DNA of 64,000 nucleotides from Pseudomonas sp. RC10 (GCF_038397775.1 NZ_CP151650.1:930001-994000), one strand, 5' to 3'. Shown: positions 55,901-63,301, counted from the first letter of the stretch. Program-made: numbers and translations. Notes: generated by a model from the letters alone, not told the origin.

Positions 55901-57983
55901 TGATGCTGTCGATGGCAGTCTGGTAATCGGCCTTTGACGCCGAACCCGTCAGGACTATATGCGTATCGTCGGACAGCGCTGTGTCAACGCTGACACCGGG
56001 CGGCAGCGAGCCGTACACCAATTTGTCCCCGGCCTGGGCTCCGGCGCTGATCGAAATTTCTACACGGCTAAGGTTCGCGCTGTCGGCATCTGTAACCGCT
56101 GCCCCATGGGCGATGGCAATGGCCGGCGCGCCGCCGGAGTAGCTGACACTGTAGTCATTGCCACCGGTTGCCGAATCCAGATCGATGGCCGGTGCGCCGG
56201 GTGGTGTCACCACCGGTGGCGGCGCATCATTATCCAGAATCGACGTAGTGACGCTGCCAGCGCTGCCGCTGACTGCCAGGTTTTCAAAGTTGCCACCGGT
56301 GGCCGAGACGATCTTCACGATCACGTCGCGAGCGCCGTCCTGGAAACTGTTATCAAGCGCGGTCAGTGTGAAATTGGCGCTGCTGGCGTTCGCCGGAATG
56401 GTCACGGTTTTGACAGCGGTGAAATCAGTGCCGTCTTTGGCGGTGCCGGTGTAGCTGAGCGTCACGTTGACGGTCGCGTGCGCCGGGTTGTCCAGCGAGA
56501 GGGTGTAAACCGCGGTGCCACCTTCAGTGACCGCCGAAGGGCCGGAAATGCTGATCAGCGTGGTGTCGCGCACGTCGGTGACGGCGGTGCTGACCGGGGT
56601 ATTGCTGAAGGCGAGGTTTTCGTAGTTACCGCCGCTGACGCCGGTGATCACGGCAGTGACCGCTGGATGGCCGACATACACGTCATTGGTGGCGACGGCG
56701 GTGGTGCTGCCGCTGCTCTGGCCGACGCCGATGGTGATGGTTTTGCCGTTGTCCAGCGTGACGCTCACGGGGGAGCCGGTCACTGGGTTGGAGACGCTGG
56801 CGGTGTACGTGATGGTGCCGTTTTCAGCCACAGTGCTGGAAGCGGTCAGGGTCACGCGGGTGGTGTCGATGGAGTCGGCGATGGTGGTCGATGCGGCTTT
56901 GCCGTCGATTGCCAGCTGTTCGAAATTGCCGCCCGACGCGCCGGTGATGGTCGCGTTGACCGTGGCGGTGGTCTTGTAGACGTCGTTGGCCGGGGCATCG
57001 ACTTTGATGGTGCCCACGGACTGGCCAGCAGCGATGTTGATGATCGCGCCGTTGGACAGGGTCACGGTGACGGCGGTCTGCGCGGCATTGGTCAGCGTCG
57101 CGGTGTAGGTGATCTGACCGCCTTCAGTGGCAGCGGCGTCCGCAGAGAGGCTGACGGTGGTGGTGTCGATCGTGTCCGTGACCTGGGTGTTGGCCGGTTG
57201 CGGATCAAGGGTGATTGCAATGCCGTCGCCGCCCGTGGTGCCGGTGACCGTGGTGCTGATCTGGCTCGGGTTGAGGTAGACATCGTTGACGCTGTTCATC
57301 GGCACGTTGACGCTGCCGCTCAACTGGCCTGCGTCGATATTGATGATCGCGCCGTTGGACAGGGTGACGGTGATGGCCGACTGCGCCGCGACGGTCAGGG
57401 TCGCGGTGTAAACGAGTACGCCACCGGCTTCGGTAATGGTCGGCGTGCCAGTCAGGGAAAGCGTGGACGGCGTCCGGGTGTTGGACGGGTCATCGAGCGC
57501 GGTACGTTGTGTGTCGGTGGCGGCACCTGAGCCGATAGGGCCGGTGGGGTAACCGATGGTTGGATCTACGACGCCTGCCGTTTCAGTCAGCATGACGACG
57601 CTGTGCCCGCCGCCCGCGTTGCCGCCGTCGGTGCTGCCGGTGGTCTGGCCTGCGGCGGTGGCTTCAAGGTCTTGCGTCGGGTCAGCGCCCGCAGCGATGG
57701 CTTGTTGCAATTCGGCGACCGACGGTGCGGCCTGCGCGGTGGCTTCTGCCAGGTCAGTTGTAGAGCTGGACGCCGGAGTGTCTGCACTCCATTGCGTGTC
57801 ACGGCCCAGGTCGAGGTGGCGGCCGTCGGCCAGTTCGAGCGTGACCGCGCCTCCCGGGCCTGTCAGGACCTGTTCACCGGCCAGCAGCCGGTCACCCTCG
57901 ATGAGTACACGACGAATCCCTTCAGCGGAGACTGCGACTACTTGGCCAACAATGCTTTTGACGATGGCAACAACACTGCTCAT
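43968..57983 (-). CDS. lapA: LapA-type giant RTX adhesin
   Basis: From the ATG at 57983 (GGAGAG 9 nt upstream) the product has 4671 residues. The N-terminal retention module (1-108) starts MSSVVAIVKSIVGQVVAVSA; the LapG site TAAG is at 109-112. Then come four T1SS-type beta repeats and a Calx-beta-like unit (about 175-680), four 157-residue near-identical repeats (about 737-1365) and many VCBS/cadherin-like repeats. Further on are PA14-like domains (about 1938-2088 and 3781-3941), a DUF642-like sugar-binding module (about 2930-3070) and a VWA domain with MIDAS VDSSGSM (about 4131-4268). RTX nonapeptides (GNDILLGGTGND, about 4430-4565) and the C-terminal secretion signal end the protein. It is exported by LapEBC and held in the outer membrane until cut by LapG. 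Confidence 0.93.
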   Translation of the reverse strand: MSSVVAIVKSIVGQVVAVSAEGIRRVLIEGDRLLAGEQVLTGPGGAVTLELADGRHLDLGRDTQWSADTPASSSTTDLAEATAQAAPSVAELQQAIAAGADPTQDLEATAAGQTTGSTDGGNAGGGHSVVMLTETAGVVDPTIGYPTGPIGSGAATDTQRTALDDPSNTRTPSTLSLTGTPTITEAGGVLVYTATLTVAAQSAITVTLSNGAIINIDAGQLSGSVNVPMNSVNDVYLNPSQISTTVTGTTGGDGIAITLDPQPANTQVTDTIDTTTVSLSADAAATEGGQITYTATLTNAAQTAVTVTLSNGAIINIAAGQSVGTIKVDAPANDVYKTTATVNATITGASGGNFEQLAIDGKAASTTIADSIDTTRVTLTASSTVAENGTITYTASVSNPVTGSPVSVTLDNGKTITIGVGQSSGSTTAVATNDVYVGHPAVTAVITGVSGGNYENLAFSNTPVSTAVTDVRDTTLISISGPSAVTEGGTAVYTLSLDNPAHATVNVTLSYTGTAKDGTDFTAVKTVTIPANASSANFTLTALDNSFQDGARDVIVKIVSATGGNFENLAVSGSAGSVTTSILDNDAPPPVVTPPGAPAIDLDSATGGNDYSVSYSGGAPAIAIAHGAAVTDADSANLSRVEISISAGAQAGDKLVYGSLPPGVSVDTALSDDTHIVLTGSASKADYQTAIDSITFQTTDATGGTRNISVVVTDDTDITSNTAVTHVTVNGGSGGTPTTPTNEAPTISFNGGEFKEGGAATSLIKNLSIADPDGIADGAGAKHLSGATVTLTNMQAGDVIGSTLDEATIKALGIAYTVDTSTKGTIIITITGDASIANYETAIKSITFSETGNDATAPARGIDISVTDVSPNSAQNQSNHASQELTVTPSTAPGTPDSNTAPTISFNGGEFKEGGAATSLIKDLSIADPDGIADGTGAKHLSGATVTLTNMQAGDVIGSTLDEATIKALGIAYTVDTSTKGTIIITITGDASIANYETAIKSITFSETGNDATAPARGIDISVTDVSPNSAQNQSNHASQELTVTPSTAPGTPDSNTAPTISFNGGEFKEGGAATSLIKNLSIADPDGIADGTGAKHLSGATVTLTNMQAGDVIGSTLDEATIKALGIAYTVDTSTKGTIIITITGDASIANYETAIKSITFSETGNDTTAPARGIDISVTDVSPNSAQNQSNHASQELTVTPSTAPGTPDSNTAPTISFTGGEFKEGGAATSLIKNLSIADPDGIADGTGAKHLSGATVTLTNMQAGDVIGSTLDEATIKALGIAYTVDTSTKGTIIITITGDASIANYETAIKSITFSETGNDATAPARGIDISVTDVSPNSAQNQSNHASQELTVTLGNAAPTITFDGSAYHENGGAVHIVTNLSITDADGPVDAGGNHSLSGAVITLTNMRADDIIDSPFASADGHTTLGINYTLTSVQQADGSYTTTIVLTGDTTIGNYETLINSITFAENGPAATPASRGVTIQVTDSNTDASQNLPASHSNAITVDANVAPTVDLDGLLSTGHDYNTSIIQGHEGVAIADQSMTLKDDGTTLASVSIVVNASQAGDKLNVDLSKLPTGIYIDNALSDDTHIVFKGAPENTLIDFQAAIKAVTFSTSAGVGTRDITVTADDGTALHNTGSATTHISIKDNQAPVVDLNGIADDGVINNSTTYTDKGAAVFIASAGTVTDIDSPNLKGAGIKLNDAQDGDLLSIVGTLPAGITLDPSSTATHIVLTGDAPQAIYAAAIQAIAFSSSSTSTDIRTVTVTATDGIVSSSPATTTIYVQGAGGGTITGSEDHEFTVTWDSLHISSTGAAGSAITVTALPTEGTLFLNAHALTAADLGSNGLTISKGDITSGALTFKGAEFASGVSPDYAQLTFKPVFGTGADAVPGGETILHIDVTPIANAPTLVVDNPHLTGAAATPTPSVPSNGLSLTTWNLSAQKDTLGTNGLGADSTTLKQVLDNAAASNQPHTTTAVNDAANSDVAQFTGSLTTGLVYLEAGKFYTFSGHGDDSLLINLGGTDVAQATWGDNQGTISTIGSAFQPTTSGYYTLEIYHYNQNGPGNYEVLLSVDNGAAKPLSSSGVPTYSSVADLLAAGIDLSALHTGLGSSIEGYYTGYDLNEGNVGQPIKLAAINAALTDTDGSETLTVEISGVPAGAELKDDKGNHGTPDAEGKVDVSGWNLSALTITSNTASHFKLTVTATSTEKATAAQPSDQSKSVSSTFDVTVHAQANTAPVLDLDTTTVGHDYSTTFNEGDTKGVSIAGPVSISDHDGNQLTGATIKLSTIHDGDQLQGPAKVGNIDITYENGAVKLTGAASLADYQTAIQAITFINTSHTPDTTPRTITVTVDDGTGTSTSSSTATTTIKVIPFNDKPTVDLNGPDATPGTPNGVDYTASVIQGHAGVSIAAGTMTVGDVDNDNLQQATITVKGFTTGDTLDTSKVIGLTVNNDGNGNVTLSGDATKAVYEAAIKAITFSTTDTTSKADRIITVVVSDGDKSSEPATSTIHVTGNDAPVVDLNGPDAAGGTPNGNDFTTSYTEKGTAAAIAASTATVTDGDNDHLQGAVIKLTNPQDGDVLTIGTLTSGIKVDTSVAGQITLSGDATLANYQDAIKAITFSTTSDKPNTTVVRDITVTVNDGNAPTSASTSHSYITVNPFNDKPTVDLNGPDTTSTPNGVDYTASVIQGHAGVSIAAGTMTVGDVDNDNLQQATITVKGFTTGDTLDTSKVIGLTVNNDGNGNVTLSGDATKAVYEAAIKAITFSTTDTSAPSRTITVVVNDGDKSSEPANTTISITPNALPDHVVATAAPALEDATKIAVHLSASDSDGSIKSFTVTSLPTHGVLYSDEALHNPITLASTSVAAGPDGTATLYFVPTPDWSGSTDFNFTAIDNSNGSSADTAATIVVAPVTDKPTVSLGDNVIVKPVIDFEHGLTDGWLTGNPGGGVEINHSSVYGVTTKGDSNVIELERNDGDKSNLYTTVSTRAGATYTIELDYSPRDKHLTDSVIDVYWGGVKVGTLDSQILGMQHYTFQVPVTTTGPAKLEFQATDNNSFGGVMDNIKVTESLNTGIENSPILLSTITPRTIDTDKSETITDLKIKGLPVGSTISDGHTGHSFTVTAGNVDASGTATVSVKDWAWDTITFTPPPTNGGPDKVYNLQVVATAKDGTAASVDSDPVALTVKVLANDAPTVSFSDAAYTTGGSPVAIVKDLVLDDADNSNLKSATIVVGNSQAGDTFTSSYVTGNVGASGTTSLGISYTLTTNGTDTTITLSGDHSRGDYQALINSIKFSPSATATTDATRTVSLQVTDTGIGGVDVKSSAAVVHNLTVPAANTAPVVDLNGPDTSGTPNGLNYSAAVIQGHAGVAIAASTMTLTDDKNHVSSITISIDKAQAGDLLDTAGVAKLGNGITATTASNGTVTLTGTSSSTLGDFRDAIKQITFSTTAPATAPNDTRMITVTADDGSSQHNLGSAITTVTVTANAPPVVDLDGLSTPTTGYTTNYFSGSQRVSIAADAINIKDDSTTLKSATIKFTSSVTGDTLNFGDVASLGKGIIATQNSSTGVITLTGTASNTLQDYQDAIRKITFSTSSSDVATTRTISVVVNDGLADSPDAYTTVNVQGAAGGAITGPEGKDLVVHWADLGISTAGDAATGIKVTSVPGGGQFLYNGVAISNDQILSKSEIDKGHLVFKPAAYGAGFDGYAHLNADGSPSSNGIGNLNADYAQLIFRPQFGTVTGNNATLKVDITPVADAPTITLGSTTPAGGIVTDVPSLGSTGLTKTTWNLANQSAVKATLGTSGNGADSTTLKTEIDKLNLPTSTVAHTTELIGNAQSSSVTDGVASLTTGLIYLTAGVSYKFSGTADDSLLVNIGGTNVTSASWGKSSGAVGAAGSVGNNNFVPPVSGYYTLEIYHYNQAGPGNYNLLVSVAGGTAKSLSISGIPTYASATDLLKAGIDLSALQGTNASKGEGYYTGYALNEGTENTPIALVSIKTELVDKDGSESLTAVHIKAPAGAFFSDDQNHTATVGASGDIDVTGWNLSKLSVTPPADVSTNFTIQVVATSTEMANGSPVLKADGKPQSADTTQSINVTVHPGTYSTVIGHGGGETLNGTAGNDIIVGDTGTVAIVKGQNYNLAFIVDSSGSMTSSSIDTVKSQLTSLFNSLKSYGGTINLFALDFDTQVNKTLSIKLSDLTDATLKTWLDSVVSEAGVKNSDGTTGSGTNYEDAFKTTANFFQGSLATSNVGATNLTYFITDGDPTFYQANEKTNPVVIDYTSGTDVTLDALLTANNYQMGQTLSVTVGSLTGNVIDSSGQVHVFTQTSNGFTDTVIGQIHAQGDGTFEVSTRAGNGSSPTNTADGATQGYLLLNGVSHVEAIGLNTDSSSLANLNNYDTNGAAVKTTPSNLADTILKSSETVAAGNDTLYGNSGNDILFGDTISFGGVEGYAGIKAYVSSHTGTAAASLSLQDVHKYITEHYSEFDAAGTTGTTGGADKLFGGDGNDILFGQAGDDPLDGGNGNDILLGGTGNDTLLGGAGNDILMGGKGNDILTGGSGADTFVWKSGDTNTNGGIDVIKDFKPEEGDRIDLKDLLQNESDATIDNFLKLTTAADGSAQLAVSSTGQLNAAGGLANADVTIKLEGVHFTPSTTINSLIAGGDAATIKVDHH
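49595..50855. repeat. Pair of near-identical lapA segments, offset 855 bp
   Basis: About 400 bp at 49595-50000 are repeated with few differences at 50450-50855. They encode the domain with TASVIQGHAGVSIAAG and VGDVDNDNLQQATITVKGFT. A different domain lies between them, so the duplicated unit is a two-domain block of 285 residues. Confidence 0.8.
53888..55772. repeat. Four tandem 471-bp repeats in lapA
   Basis: Four copies of a 471-bp unit (157 codons) follow each other in frame, differing at only a few positions. Each encodes APTISFNGGEFKEGGAATSL, then LSGATVTLTNMQAGDVIGS and SPNSAQNQSNHASQELTV. The linker SNTAP/STAPGTPDSN joins units. The unit nearest the N-terminus (55,300-55,772) and the last one (53,888 side) diverge at their outer edges. 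Confidence 0.92.
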
Positions 57984-58366
57984 GGGGTGACTCTCCGGAT
58001 CTACGTCTGTGGACTCCTTCATCGGCCATCTGGCGCTGGAATGAAGGGTCCGAATGTTTGATTTTTTTTACTTAAACACTAACTACTTGATTTTCTTGAT
58101 GCTGGTTATTTGACGCCAATTTCAAAACTGCTACTTATCCGGTTTTGAATTAACTTTACGCCAAACTATTGACCTATTTCGCGCCATCCTAAACAATCGC
58201 ACCCGTAATGTCACATTGATATTTTAAGAGATCGACAAATTCTGCTGTGCGGCCTCAAGCGTGCTCAGAACACTCCGATAACCCACACATCAATGGTCAT
58301 TTTCTACGACGCGGCAATGTCCCTTTTGCCCGTTTGAACCCAGTCCGTTTTCGGGAAGTCACGAGC
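57984..58366. promoter_or_regulatory. Divergent promoter region of lapA and lapEBC
   Basis: The 383 bp between lapA and lapE are much richer in A and T than the genes around them, especially 58055-58240 (runs such as GATTTTTTTTACTTAAAC). They should hold both promoters. In P. putida and P. fluorescens lapA is controlled by FleQ and c-di-GMP; no binding site can be named from the sequence alone. The open frame from 58247 to 58366 upstream of lapE looks non-coding. Confidence 0.5.
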
Positions 58367-59716
58367 ATGCGCCTGCCTTTTTACACCGCTGTACCTTTCG
58401 CTCTTTCAATCGGTTTCGTACAGGCACAAACCTTGCCAGAAGCCATGCAGAAGGCCATGGACGTGCATCCCGAGGTACAGGCAGGCGTCAACGCCCGTAT
58501 CGCGCAGGACTACAACGTTCGGGCTGCGAAGGGTGGCTACCTGCCACGTGTCGACGTTCTGGCGGGGTATGGCCGCGAAGGCTCCGACAACCCGACCACG
58601 CGTGCCTCTGGCCGTAATAACGACTGGCAAACTTCGAACCGCGGCGAGTCCAGTGTTCGTTTGCGCCAAATGCTGTTTGATGGTTTTCAAACAACTAACG
58701 AAGTTGGGCGTCAACAAGCCACCGCCAATTCTCGGGCGTATTCGTTGTTGAATACTTCGGAGCGAACTGCGCTGACAGTTGCGCAGGTATATATCGATGT
58801 AATGACGCAACGCGAAATGGTCCGTCTGGCCGAGGAAAACCTCAAAAGCCACGAACGTATTTATGACCAGATCAAACTGCGCACCAGCCGGGGTGTGGGT
58901 CGCATGGCCGACATGGACCAGGCCGATGCCCGTCTGGCTCAGGCGCGCAACAACCTGATCACTGAACAGACCAACCTGGCCGATGCCCAGACCAACTTCC
59001 TCAGCGCCGTCGGCGACATGCCCGATCAGCTGGAAAGACCTGCTCCGTTCGCGCTGATGCCGGCCACGCTGGACGAAGCTCGCCGCCAGATGCTGGACAA
59101 CAGCCCGGTGCTGCGTTCGGCCGAGTCGGACATCGCCGCTGCCGAGAAGCAGTACGAGACCGCCAAGTCCACGTTCTACCCGCGCTTCGATGCCGAGCTG
59201 GGCCGCAACGCCGACAACAACGTCGGTGGCGACCAAGGCCACAACAATGGCTGGGAAGCGATGGTGCGCATGCAGTTCAACCTGTATGCCGGTGGCAGCA
59301 ACAAGGCTGACCTGAGCTCCAAGTCCTATCAGACCTCGCAGGCACTGGACATCCGCAACAACGCCCTGCGTCAACTGAATGAAGAGCTGGGTCTGGCCTG
59401 GAACGCCTACAACAACGCCACCGCTCAGGTGCCTATTGCGCAGCAATACGTTGATCGGGCCACCAGTGTCCGTACGTCGTATCAGCAGCAATTCAGTCTG
59501 GGAGAGCGTACCCTGCTCGACCTTCTCGACAGCGAGAACGAGTTGTTCACCGCGCAACAGCGTCTGGTGCAGCTGCAGAGCCTGAAAACCTACACCCAAT
59601 ACCGGATTCAGTCCGACATGGGCACCCTGCTGAAAAGTCAGGGCGTCGTGGCGCCGCTGGCATCAGTTGTGCAAAACGATATAAAGCCGTCGGTCAAACT
59701 GCCGGGTATGAACTGA
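58367..59716 (+). CDS. lapE: LapE, TolC-family outer-membrane channel of the LapA exporter
   Basis: From the ATG at 58367 (GGGAAG 10 nt upstream) the product has 449 residues. A signal peptide (MRLPFYTAVPFALSIGFVQA) is followed by TLPEAMQKAMDVHPEVQAGV, the TolC start. The second repeat has QFNLYAGGSNKADL and GERTLLDLLDSENELFTAQQ. It forms the trimeric outer-membrane channel in which LapA is held by its N-terminal plug. It is the first gene of lapEBC, divergent from lapA. The other TolC-type gene at 22.9 kb belongs to the second exporter. Confidence 0.9.
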   Translation: MRLPFYTAVPFALSIGFVQAQTLPEAMQKAMDVHPEVQAGVNARIAQDYNVRAAKGGYLPRVDVLAGYGREGSDNPTTRASGRNNDWQTSNRGESSVRLRQMLFDGFQTTNEVGRQQATANSRAYSLLNTSERTALTVAQVYIDVMTQREMVRLAEENLKSHERIYDQIKLRTSRGVGRMADMDQADARLAQARNNLITEQTNLADAQTNFLSAVGDMPDQLERPAPFALMPATLDEARRQMLDNSPVLRSAESDIAAAEKQYETAKSTFYPRFDAELGRNADNNVGGDQGHNNGWEAMVRMQFNLYAGGSNKADLSSKSYQTSQALDIRNNALRQLNEELGLAWNAYNNATAQVPIAQQYVDRATSVRTSYQQQFSLGERTLLDLLDSENELFTAQQRLVQLQSLKTYTQYRIQSDMGTLLKSQGVVAPLASVVQNDIKPSVKLPGMN

Positions 59717-59784
59717 TTCTTGACGGAGCAAGCTTCCGTTAGGGCCCAGCTTCTTTTAACTGCTTAACGAAAGAGAGTGTCAGC

Positions 59785-61938
59785 GTGGATTTGGAATTAC
59801 CTTCGGCTCAATTAGGTCATGATCCCCGCAGCCAGCATGATGACCCGTTGCTGGACGGCCTGCTGACACTCTGCGCCCTGCATCACAAACCGGCGAGCCG
59901 GGCGATGCTGACCACCGGCTTGCCGTTGCCGGACCAGCGCCTGACCCCGGATTTGCTGCCCCGCGCGGCAGCCCGGGCCGGTTTGCAGGGGCGTCTGCTG
60001 GTGCGCAGGCTCGACCAGATTCCGACCATCGCGCTGCCTGCGATGGTGCTGCTCAAGGAAGGCCGCAGCGCGGTGTTGCTCGGTTGGGAAGGCGACCTTG
60101 CGCGTCTGTTGATCAGCGAAAGCGACGGCGGCGAAGTCCGTGTCAAGCGCGACGTGCTGGCAAAGGATTACGGCGGCAAGGTGTTCTTCGCACAGCCGCA
60201 ACATAAATTTGACGTAACCAAAGGCTCGCTCATCCCACGGGCGCGCTCCTGGTTCAAAGACACCCTCAAGCTGTCGCGCTGGCTGTATGCCGATGCGATT
60301 GCCGCCAGTTTCGTGATCAACCTGATCGCACTGGCCGCTCCACTGTTCGTGATGAACGTCTACGACCGCGTCGTGCCGAACCAGGCCACCGCGACCCTCT
60401 GGGTGCTGGCGACCGGTATTTGTGGCGCGTACCTGTTCGACCTGTTGCTCAAGGGCCTGCGCAGTCTGTGTCTGGACCTGGCCGGCAAAAAAACCGACCT
60501 GATCATCTCCGCCACGCTGTTCGAACGCATCGTCGGCATGGCGATGAAGTTTCGTCCGGCGCGGGTCGGCAGTTTCGCCCAGAACATTCATGAGTTTCAG
60601 GGCATGCGCGACTTTTTGACGTCGCTGACCCTGACCAGCCTGATCGATCTGCCATTCACCCTCATCATTCTGTTGGTGATCGCGCTGTTGGGTGGGCATC
60701 TGGTGTGGATTCCCGTCGTGGCGTTCCCGCTGGCACTGGGCATCGGTCACTTCCTGCAAAAGCCGCTGACCGCGACCCTCGAACGCACCATGGCGCTGGG
60801 TGCCGAGCGTCAGTCGAGCCTGATCGAAACCCTCTCCGGGCTGGACGCGGTGAAGGTGAACAACGCCGAGAGCGAGCGTCAGTACCACTGGGAACACACC
60901 ATCGGCACCCTCAGCCGCCTCGAATTGCGGGTCAAGATTCTGTCCGGCCTGGCCATGAACATCACGCTGCTGATCCAGCAACTGGCGGGCGTGGCGATGA
61001 TCTGCTTTGGCGTGTACATGATCATCGACGGCAACCTCAGCATGGGCGGCCTGGTGGCGTGCTACATGCTCAGTGGCCGAGCGCTGGGTCCATTGGCCGC
61101 GCTGTCCGGTTTGCTGACCCGCTATCAACAGGCCAAGGTCACCATGGTCTCCGTGGATCAAATGATGGAGCTGCCGCAGGAGCGCAACTTCGAAGAGCGC
61201 CCGCTCAGTCGTCAGGTCCTGCAAGGCGCCATGGAATTCCGCAACCTGGAATTCACGTACCCGAATCAACAGAACCTCGCGCTGAAGAACATCAACCTGG
61301 TTGTCCGCCCCGGCGAGAAGATCGGCATCATTGGCCGCAGCGGCTCGGGTAAAAGCTCGCTGGCCAAGTTGCTGGTGGGGTTGTATCAGCCAGATGAAGG
61401 CTCGTTGCTGGTGGACGGCGTGGACATTCGCCAGATCGACGTGAGCGAGTTGCGCCACAACATCGGTTACGTCGCGCAAGACATTCAACTGTTGGCGGGC
61501 ACGCTCCGTGACAACCTGGTGTCCGGCGCGCGGTACGTCGATGACGAAATGGTCCTTCAAGCCGCCGAGCTGGCAGGCGTGCACGAGTTTGCTCGTCTCC
61601 ATCCTCAGGGCTACGAGCTGCAAGTGGGCGAGCGCGGGCAGAATTTGTCGGGCGGCCAGCGTCAGAACGTGGCACTGGCCCGGGCTTTGTTGCTCGATCC
61701 GCCGATTCTGCTGCTCGATGAACCGACCAGCGCCATGGACAACACCGGCGAAGAGCGCTTGAAGCAGCGCCTGCAAGCCGTTATCGAGAAAAAGACCGTG
61801 ATTCTTGTGACACACCGGGCCTCGCTGCTCTCTCTGGTCGACCGCCTGCTGGTGATCGACCGTGGCCAGATTCTTGCCGACGGCCCGAAAGCCGCCGTGA
61901 TGGAAGCGTTGAAGAAGGGGCAGATCAGTGTTGCTTAA
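59785..61938 (+). CDS. lapB: LapB, ABC exporter with C39-like domain
   Basis: The 717-residue exporter begins with a C39-like domain (residues 18-140) that lacks the usual catalytic Cys of C39 peptidases, so it should hold rather than cut the substrate. Six membrane helices lie in about 160-440. The ATPase domain has Walker A GRSGSGKSSLAKLL, signature NLSGGQRQNVALARALLL and Walker B PILLLDEPTSAMD. The start is a GTG at 59785 after AAGAGAG. It overlaps lapC by 11 nt. This type drives export of giant RTX adhesins. Confidence 0.92.
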   Translation: MDLELPSAQLGHDPRSQHDDPLLDGLLTLCALHHKPASRAMLTTGLPLPDQRLTPDLLPRAAARAGLQGRLLVRRLDQIPTIALPAMVLLKEGRSAVLLGWEGDLARLLISESDGGEVRVKRDVLAKDYGGKVFFAQPQHKFDVTKGSLIPRARSWFKDTLKLSRWLYADAIAASFVINLIALAAPLFVMNVYDRVVPNQATATLWVLATGICGAYLFDLLLKGLRSLCLDLAGKKTDLIISATLFERIVGMAMKFRPARVGSFAQNIHEFQGMRDFLTSLTLTSLIDLPFTLIILLVIALLGGHLVWIPVVAFPLALGIGHFLQKPLTATLERTMALGAERQSSLIETLSGLDAVKVNNAESERQYHWEHTIGTLSRLELRVKILSGLAMNITLLIQQLAGVAMICFGVYMIIDGNLSMGGLVACYMLSGRALGPLAALSGLLTRYQQAKVTMVSVDQMMELPQERNFEERPLSRQVLQGAMEFRNLEFTYPNQQNLALKNINLVVRPGEKIGIIGRSGSGKSSLAKLLVGLYQPDEGSLLVDGVDIRQIDVSELRHNIGYVAQDIQLLAGTLRDNLVSGARYVDDEMVLQAAELAGVHEFARLHPQGYELQVGERGQNLSGGQRQNVALARALLLDPPILLLDEPTSAMDNTGEERLKQRLQAVIEKKTVILVTHRASLLSLVDRLLVIDRGQILADGPKAAVMEALKKGQISVA

Positions 61939-63301
61939 ATCGGGTCCAAATTCCGGCGGTGGGTTGTTTGGCTATTTCAAAGGTTCGCCTTCCCTGGAAG
62001 GGCAGCCGATGCCCGAGGTGGAAAAGGCGCTGGTCGATGACGCGCCGCGCATCGTTCGGCTGACCATCTGGGCCGTCATCCTCTTCTTCACCTTTCTCGT
62101 GCTGTGGGCCAACTTCGCGGTCATCGACGAAGTAACCAAGGGCGAGGGCAAGGCGATCCCTTCGACCAAAATCCAGAAAATCCAGAACCTGGAAGGCGGC
62201 ATCGTCGCGCAGATCTACGCCCGCGATGGGCAGATCGTGGACGCCGGTGCGCCGCTGATTCGTCTGGACGACACCCGCTTTGCCTCCAACGTCGGGGAAA
62301 CCGAGGCGGATCGCGTGGCGATGGAACTGCGCGTTGAGCGTCTGAGCGCAGAGGTCGATGACCGCCCGCTGAACATCAGCCCTGAAGCACGCAAGTCGGC
62401 TGCCAATCAGGCCGCCAACGAAGAGTCTCTTTATAAGAGTCGTCGTCAGCAATTGGCAGATGAAATTGGCGGGTTGCAACAGCAGTTGATTCAGCGTCAG
62501 CAAGAGCTGCGTGAGTTCGGTTCCAAGCAGGAGCAGTACCGCAACAGCTTGAACCTGCTGCGTCAGGAGATCGGCATGTCCGAGCCGTTGGTGGCGCAGG
62601 GCGCCGTTTCGCCAGTGGACATCCTGCGCTTGAAACGCTCCGAAGTTGAAACACGCGGTCAACTGGACGGCACCAGCCTGGCGATTCCTCGCGCTCAGGC
62701 CTCCATTGCCGAAGTGCAACGCAAGATTGACGAGACCCGCGGCAAATTCCGCAGCGATGCGCTGACCCAATTGAACGAGGCGCGGACCAATCTCTCAAAG
62801 GCGCAGTCCACCGCCAAAGGCCTGGAAGACCGGGTCAACCGCACCATGGTCACCTCGCCGGTGCGCGGCGTCGTCAAGCAGATGCTGGTGAACACCGTGG
62901 GTGGCGTGATCCAGCCGGGCAGCGACATCGCTGAAATCGTCCCGCTGGATGACACGCTGTTGGTGGAAGCGCGGATTCGTCCGCAAGACATCGCGTTCTT
63001 GCATCCGGGGCAGGAAGCCATGATCAAATTCACGGCCTATGACTACACCATTTACGGTGGCCTCAAGGGCAAGCTGGAACAGATCGGCGCCGACACCATT
63101 CAGGACGAAGAGAAGAAGAACACCTTCTACGTGATCAAGCTGCGCACCGACCGCAGCCACCTGGGCACCGATGAGCACCCGCTGCTGATCATCCCCGGCA
63201 TGGTTGCCTCCGTGGACATCATCACCGGCAAGAAGAGCATTCTCAGCTACCTGCTCAAGCCCGTGCTCAAGGCTCGCGCCGAGGCGTTGCACGAGCGTTG
63301 A
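61928..63301 (+). CDS. lapC: LapC, membrane-fusion protein of the LapA exporter
   Basis: The 457-residue HlyD-family adaptor has one membrane helix (about 38-58, LTIWAVILFFTFLVLWANFAV). The lipoyl half-motif GGIVAQIYARDGQIVDAGAPL follows, then a long coiled coil (about 120-300) and the distal part with TSPVRGVVKQMLVNTVGGVI. It bridges LapB and LapE. The GTG start at 61928 lies inside the end of lapB; a TTG at 61931 is also possible. It is the last gene of lapEBC and is followed by a REP pair. Confidence 0.9.
   Translation: MLLKSGPNSGGGLFGYFKGSPSLEGQPMPEVEKALVDDAPRIVRLTIWAVILFFTFLVLWANFAVIDEVTKGEGKAIPSTKIQKIQNLEGGIVAQIYARDGQIVDAGAPLIRLDDTRFASNVGETEADRVAMELRVERLSAEVDDRPLNISPEARKSAANQAANEESLYKSRRQQLADEIGGLQQQLIQRQQELREFGSKQEQYRNSLNLLRQEIGMSEPLVAQGAVSPVDILRLKRSEVETRGQLDGTSLAIPRAQASIAEVQRKIDETRGKFRSDALTQLNEARTNLSKAQSTAKGLEDRVNRTMVTSPVRGVVKQMLVNTVGGVIQPGSDIAEIVPLDDTLLVEARIRPQDIAFLHPGQEAMIKFTAYDYTIYGGLKGKLEQIGADTIQDEEKKNTFYVIKLRTDRSHLGTDEHPLLIIPGMVASVDIITGKKSILSYLLKPVLKARAEALHER

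Noticed and set aside
53466..55937. An 823-codon open frame on the + strand with repeated segments
   Set aside because: It is the antisense shadow of the lapA repeats, in a GC-rich frame without stop codons; its repeats mirror the 471-bp units exactly and it has no ribosome site.
59812..61815. 667-codon open frame on the - strand
   Set aside because: Antisense to lapB, with the same Gln/His/Arg-rich composition; lapB has all ABC motifs.
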